The translations under genes and the position numbers were made by a program. The notes beneath the pieces are model-generated. The model worked only from the letters and a program-made list of their open reading frames with translations. It was not told the origin of the DNA and did not search any database. Below, piece by piece: positions 58,966 through 64,000 of a stretch of DNA of 64,000 nucleotides. The stretch is from Bimastos eiseni (taxonomy: Eukaryota > Annelida > Clitellata > Crassiclitellata > Lumbricidae), in contig OY365814.1 of assembly GCA_959347315.1 (NCBI GenBank), positions 33,950,995-34,014,994 on the forward strand, read 5' to 3'. How positions within the stretch are numbered: the stretch's first letter is position 1; every line of letters begins with the position of its first letter.

Positions 58966-59570
58966 CAATGGGGAATTCAACCTCCAGTGCCCCCTCCCCA
59001 TATTCTGCGCTATCAACCACCGCGAGATGTAGATCAGTGAAGCGGACCGAATAAATCGACTATTCGTTCATCGCAGGAACCGAGTACTCATTCTCCAACC
59101 GGCCATCAATATTCGCGGCGCGTCGGCCAGATAATCCGGCAAATTGGACGCCGACGCCATCCGACTGGCCCGGTCGGATGGCCGATTGAACCAATTTACG
59201 CGTTGCGGACCTATCGGACTAATTTGTCGACGCGTTCGTAAGGTTTGAGAAAGTCCGACGTCCCTATTAAAGTCCGGGAGAGTCTGAGGCAAACAGATGG
59301 CGCAATATAGATGCTATGTAGATTTCGTGGAGAATGAAATTAAGTGGAGCTTGCTTGCGGCGCATGCAGATTTAGTGCTAATCTGAGGCTCGATGAGCAT
59401 TTACGGTAAAGACGAAGTTGTTGGCCCCTGTCGGATGTTTCGTTACGATAATGTGATTAAATGAAATCTAAATTTCGTCGCGTTAACATTTTCAAGTGGG
59501 CGGTATATAAATGCGGTTGTTTATGTTGGAATTGATCATCTTAGAGTCACCTATATGTTCATTCAATCAT

Positions 59571-59850
59571 TCCAGCATTTATTTAATTAAAACATCTTCT
59601 AAAGAAGTGTATTTCGAGGCGCTCACAGCCCAACCACGGCGATGTAAATCAGTCTTAAACACCTTGTAAAACAAAGATGTTTTACTCTTTGGCAACCGTC
59701 TAAGGGTAGTGTGTTCCAGGTGGAAGGGCCAACAACTGAGAAGGTACAGGGCTGATTGGTCGAGGTGCTTGCCACCAGAGGATGGCCTTAGAGACGGCTT
59801 CGTGCAACTGCTAGGGTTGTTGGTAGTATCACCCAATTCACTTTGAATTT
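59571..59850 (-). mobile_element. CR1/L2-like LINE 3' end with ORF2 C-terminus
   Basis: Minus-strand frames give GPSTWNTLPL and then, shifted, LPKSKTSLFYKVFKTDLHRRGW, which is the 'GP..WN.LP...FK..L' end of ORF2. The GCGC word and an aatg-type tail follow. Frameshifted and 5'-truncated. Confidence 0.75.
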
Positions 59851-60995
59851 TTATATTTGAGAATTCTTCGACTTTCGATATAATAACAGCCGCCATTTAC
59901 ATTCGCATTGTCTGAAGGCTGTGCTGATTTTAATATGCAAATCAGATGAGTTAATTATATGATCAGGTCTCACTCGGACATGTAACATTCGCGATCGGGA
60001 CGAATTTCAGGGTCGATTCATCTCACCCGATGAGCTCAATAGCTAGTCAATAGCACGCTATGTTGGGCTGTACAAAGTACAGCTAGCACAATATAACACA
60101 CATGAATGAATGAATTAATGAATGAATGAATGAATGAATTAATTAATTAATTAATTAATTAATGCCTACTATGCAATACAATATAATACATGCATCAGTC
60201 CTTATGTAATGTAATGTAATCAAGCATTTGGTTGTAAGTGCAGTACTGTCGTTGGATTACTATAGTCGCATCTGCGGCCCAGCCAGGGCGTCCACTATCC
60301 CATCGGGGCCTTTCACCGTCTGGGGACCGCTGCTCATAGACCCCCCCGTCCCTGTTTTATCTCTTCCTATCGCATTGCCCAGATGCTAGGCTTCGTCTGG
60401 ACAATGTCCAGCCACAACTGACCACCACACGAGTGGTCAACATTCATCCTCTGGCGAAGGCGCTATATATATATGTATATATATATTACAACCATATATA
60501 TATATATATATATATATATCGATATATATATCGATACATCGCGGTGCAATGCAATAAAATAGAAATAAATGCCAGACAATAGAGTCCAATATGGTGGAAT
60601 ATATTGCAATGCACAACAATACGATTAACATTCTCATGATACGATAAAAATAGATGCAATGGCAGTAAATACGATTCGAACGGATGAATGAATGAATCTA
60701 AAGATGTTTTAATGGTTTCATTACTATATGAAAAAATATGCTTTCCTATTTTCTTGGTGAGATTTCCTCTCCCCCCCTATTTCTTGGATGGAGCATTTTC
60801 TCCAAGGTTTATATGGTGTAGACGCCTCTGACTATTACGATTATTATTATAGAAGAGATTATCAGACGAAACGCAGGCGATTTAAGAGACCCCTGTAAGA
60901 CCAGACCAGGTTTTTTCAGGAATAAAAAACCCTACATTACACCACGGCCTCACCTCATCGGTACCCGCCGTCTGCTCCGCCCATCAGCCACCTAG
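59851..60995. other. Gene-free; simple repeats and repeat scraps
   Basis: (GAAT)/(TTAA) at 60,105-60,163, tail-like gtaatgtaatgtaatcaagcattt at 60,205, LINE-tail ggcgctatatatat at 60,458, (AT)n at 60,464-60,535. No gene. Confidence 0.5.
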
Positions 60996-61214
60996 CGATC
61001 GAGAAGTGCGATCATTCTCACTCCGCCTCTGGCGTCGCCTTTCCCGCCAATGGCCAGTGCGCAGGCGTCGGACGAATGCCACTCCTCAATCCTGTAGGAA
61101 GGCTGACCACGTCTTGCAGCTATACATTCAACGCCCCTCATTAGTATCCACGCCAATGGAGTCTAGGAAAGAGATTCAGCATCGGATTAAGACGGGAGTT
61201 AACGGGTCAGTGTG

Positions 61215-61450
61215 ATGTGTTGAAGGTATGCGGGAAGGAATGGTGTGGTTATTGAAGGGAATGGGGTATGGTAAGAGAAGAGAAGGAAAGGACGATAAGG
61301 TATGGTTTTGGACGGAAGGCATGGTAAGTGAAGGCAAATGAAGGTAGGGCAAGGTAAGGAAAGTCGTGGTAAAGAAACTTGTGGTAAGGAAGATAAGGTA
61401 TGGTAAGGAAAAAGTTGTATGGTAGTGGAAGAGAACGTAGTGTTAGTCAG
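61215..61450. repeat. Degenerate aaggta/ggtaag purine-rich repeat
   Basis: aaggtatgg, gtaaggaa and similar words recur every 10-20 bp. Confidence 0.5.
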
Positions 61451-61454
61451 TCCT

Positions 61455-61539
<85 letters not shown>

Positions 61540-61800
61540 TAGACAGACAGACAGACAGACAGATAGACAGACAGACAGACAGACAGACGGAGATACAAAC
61601 AGCTACAAACAGACGCAGGCAGACAGATACAGACAGACATATACGGGCAGACAGACAGCGACAGACAGATTTTATCACAGACAGACAGATTAAACCAGAG
61701 ACAGACAGACAGACAGAGACAGACACATTTAATCACAGACAGACAAACAACTACAGACAGACATATGCAGACATATATACAGACAGACAGACAGAAAGAC
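61455..61800 (+). repeat. (ACAG)n microsatellite, longest in the window
   Basis: Nearly pure acag/gaca units at 61,455-61,590, degenerate to 61,800. The Asp-Arg-Gln-Thr and Ser-Val-Cys-Leu frames are repeat products. Confidence 0.95.
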
Positions 61801-62504
61801 AGAGACGGACTCAATACACCACTGCAGTCTTATCGGTCTCTTATGAACGTTCGCGCCGTATACTGGAACTCAAGGCGCCTAACTCGTTCCCTGGAGAATT
61901 TTCTTCAATCAACTGATGTCCTTTTATATCGAATTTGAGGCGGCAACCGTTGCCGTCGGGTCTCCAGTTTCGCCAGTTCAATAACTTGTCCAACCGTCGA
62001 CTGCGTACACGAGTAAAGGGCGCTGAGTTTCTTGGGTTGAAACGCGAGTTAACAGAGGCGAGTTGTGCTTCATGATGTTGCTTTTTAGCGGCATTTGAAG
62101 TATTGGTGACAAGAGACATGTCTTTTTCATCATGCAAACAAAGACTATATTCAACTCGGAGGCAGTTTGCGGAATTATAATTATTTTTCTAATAATTGGC
62201 CACATTAAAAGTCAAATTGTACACAGCGCAACAGTTTCGTTCATCGCAGTTTTTTTTTATAAGAACGAACCTAGGCCTAGAGGCTACAGTAACTCAAGAA
62301 ATTGCCAAAATATCGCATTGTTTTGATTTCGGTTCGGTTTTTCCAATCTGGGCTATTGTGGTATACAGTAGTTATTAAATTAGTCCATACCGACCAAATC
62401 ATCCCATATCAAATGCCATGCCTACATATACAAATAAGAATGTTTAAACATAGCGTTGAAGATTCACTGAATCTGCCACTGTAACCTATGACTTAGGCCT
62501 ATAT

Positions 62505-62710
62505 AGTAGTAGAAGTTTCAGTTTAACGACACTGTTTGATAGCAGGGATCATTAGCTTAGCCCTTCTCCTTTACAGGCTCTACATAGTGATTTAAGGACT
62601 CAGAACTGACTTGCGTTCTTCAGTGACAGTCAAGCTCATTAAGAGGTGACGCTGATCTTTCGTTCGACGCTAGTGATCTTTGTTATCACATATAGAGTCG
62701 TAAACTTAAA
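62505..62710. repeat. ~110-bp dispersed repeat, two partial copies in opposite orientation
   Basis: Plus half copy at 62,508-62,575 ('gaagtttcagtttaacgacac', 'gatcattagcttagcccttctcc') and minus half copy at 62,646-62,708 ('gtgatctttgttatcacata', 'gtcgtaaacttaaac'). They form a loose inverted pair. Confidence 0.55.
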
Positions 62711-62838
62711 CTACTACTACTACTACTTCCCCTTCCACCACTACTACTACAACTACCACCACTTTGCCCCCTACTACTACTACTACCAACACACCACTTC
62801 CCCTACTGCATCTACTACTGCTACTACTACTATCACAG

Positions 62839-62882
<44 letters not shown>
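62711..62882 (+). repeat. (TAC)n microsatellite
   Basis: Act/tac trinucleotides with ccacc and tgc interruptions. It lies inside the ~110-bp repeat cluster, between its partial copies. Confidence 0.95.
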
Positions 62883-62883
<1 letters not shown>

Positions 62884-62899
62884 TTAACTCTGTCACTAC

Positions 62900-62990
62900 T
62901 TTTCACTCTGGCAGTGCCAGTCCGAAACTTGAATATAGGAGGATGGCTAAGCAAATGATCGTTGTTATAACAGTTTCGTTTACTGAAACG
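62900..62990 (-). repeat. ~110-bp dispersed repeat (minus copy)
   Basis: 'cactctggcagtgccagtccgaaacttg', 'taggaggatgg', 'atgatcgttgttataac', 'tttactgaaacgac' in inverted family order. Confidence 0.65.
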
Positions 62991-63716
62991 ACAACCACTT
63001 TTAGAGGTGTCAAACTCTACGCCCTTTCGTCATTATGCTTTCTCCTTATAACGATAGCATGTGAATTTATGTGAACCAGGAAATGTGAATGTATGTGAAA
63101 CAGGAAATGAGCAACCAGACGGAGAGTCCATCGAAGCCACGACTGATGACGCAAAGGGGTCCAAAGGAAAAGACGCATCCGGTTCGTCTCTACCTAGATC
63201 GTGTCGCTTCCCAGGACCTCGGAGAATTTCCGGAATGGGATCTTACGGTAGGCAGCGCCATTGCTACTGCAATCGCTGAGTCACACGACATTGTAATCTA
63301 TAACTTCTGTCGCGTTGGTTTCGTGTGCTAAGGGCAAGTATACCGACAATTCACCAAAACGAGGCCGTAATCAGGTTGATATTTAGAAGAGGAGTTCCGT
63401 AGAGCACAGATGCGAGCTTCAGGACGGAATAATGGACTGGAGTTTATTCGTGCATGGATAAATAACGGATGACTGGAACAATGCGTGAAGTTGCGTAGGA
63501 TGGATGATTAAATGGATGAATAGGGAGGCCCTAAGTTCCTCAGAGTCAGAGCTGGGCAGAGTCGCAACAAAAGTTACCTAAAATAACAAATGGAAGCGAA
63601 TCAATTTCAACAGTCAGTGGAGTAGACAAACCAAACGGTTCGCAGCGGATTAGACAGTTGACAGACATGTATGTGCCGTAATCTAAATATTGCTACAGCG
63701 CCAAGGAATCTAGATT
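62991..63716. other. Gene-free stretch
   Basis: Two overlapping ~75-codon plus frames (63,061-63,331) have no recognised similarity and are left uncalled. 'atattgctacagcgcc' at 63,687 is a LINE-tail-like word. Confidence 0.35.
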
Positions 63717-63985
63717 AGAGGAACGGTTCATCTTCAAATTTCCGTGTACACGTTTTACTCTTAAAACTTAGATGTTGCCCAAATCTAAATTTTGCTTCTA
63801 TTTGAAAATATAATGGTTTGAACCTCCAACGCCATTTTTGCTGACATAAGCCTAGTTAGCTTATTCGTCAATTTATCTCCATAACTAAAAGTTAATGAAT
63901 AAGCTTGTTGTGTCAAAAAGATGTTAAAAATGTGTTGCTCCTGAATATCGCCCCAAAAGTAGAGACACGACGAACCTTACATAAA
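63717..63985 (+). repeat. ~260-bp dispersed repeat, copy 2 (partner at 56.5 kb)
   Basis: Same order of words as 56,505-56,765, including 'ccgtgtacacgtttta', 'aaatctaaattttgctt', 'taactaaaagttaatgaat'. It may run past the window's end. Confidence 0.7.
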
Positions 63986-64000
63986 TAAGGAGTATGCAGT

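Overview
This is nuclear DNA from an animal, most likely a marine invertebrate; the phylum cannot be fixed from the sequence alone. The evidence is: (i) an intact, intronless vesicular acetylcholine transporter gene; (ii) a multi-exon C2H2 zinc-finger gene with normal GT-AG introns and matching phases; (iii) a eukaryotic repeat load of tRNA-headed SINEs, decayed CR1/L2-like LINEs, hAT MITEs, a mariner relic and very abundant (CTGT)n, (GA)n and (ATT)n microsatellites. There is no operon structure, no rRNA and no CRISPR array.

Layout. 1-2.4 kb: repeats, including a hAT MITE with 8-bp target duplications. 2.4-9.4 kb: the zinc-finger gene on the minus strand, rebuilt here as five exons whose splice phases agree. 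Two of its exons are a tandem duplication, and its introns carry LINE and possible hAT fragments. 9.4-47 kb: a gene-poor, repeat-dense stretch. It holds SINEs, LINE tails, many copies of one unassigned ~110-bp repeat, microsatellites and minisatellites (one built of YY1-like AAGATGGCG motifs), a long hairpin at 18.6 kb, a palindromic ACGT-rich element at 37-38 kb, a deleted mariner element at 39.6-40.7 kb and two related hAT MITEs at 43-44 kb. 47.3-49.5 kb: the 5' flank of the transporter gene. 49,474-51,189: the transporter (SLC18A3/VAChT/unc-17 type). 51.2-64 kb: gene-free sequence with MITEs, SINE and LINE pieces, more copies of the ~110-bp repeat and a second dispersed repeat pair.

Only two protein-coding genes are well supported, and nothing indicates that they work together. 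In other animals the transporter gene lies inside the first intron of choline acetyltransferase (the cholinergic gene locus). If that holds here, the downstream 12.8 kb would be ChAT intron, but no ChAT exon was recognised. Nothing in the window is a clearly new biological system. The most interesting unexplained items are the ~110-bp repeat family, the YY1-motif arrays, the 18.6-kb hairpin and the mirrored pentamer satellite.
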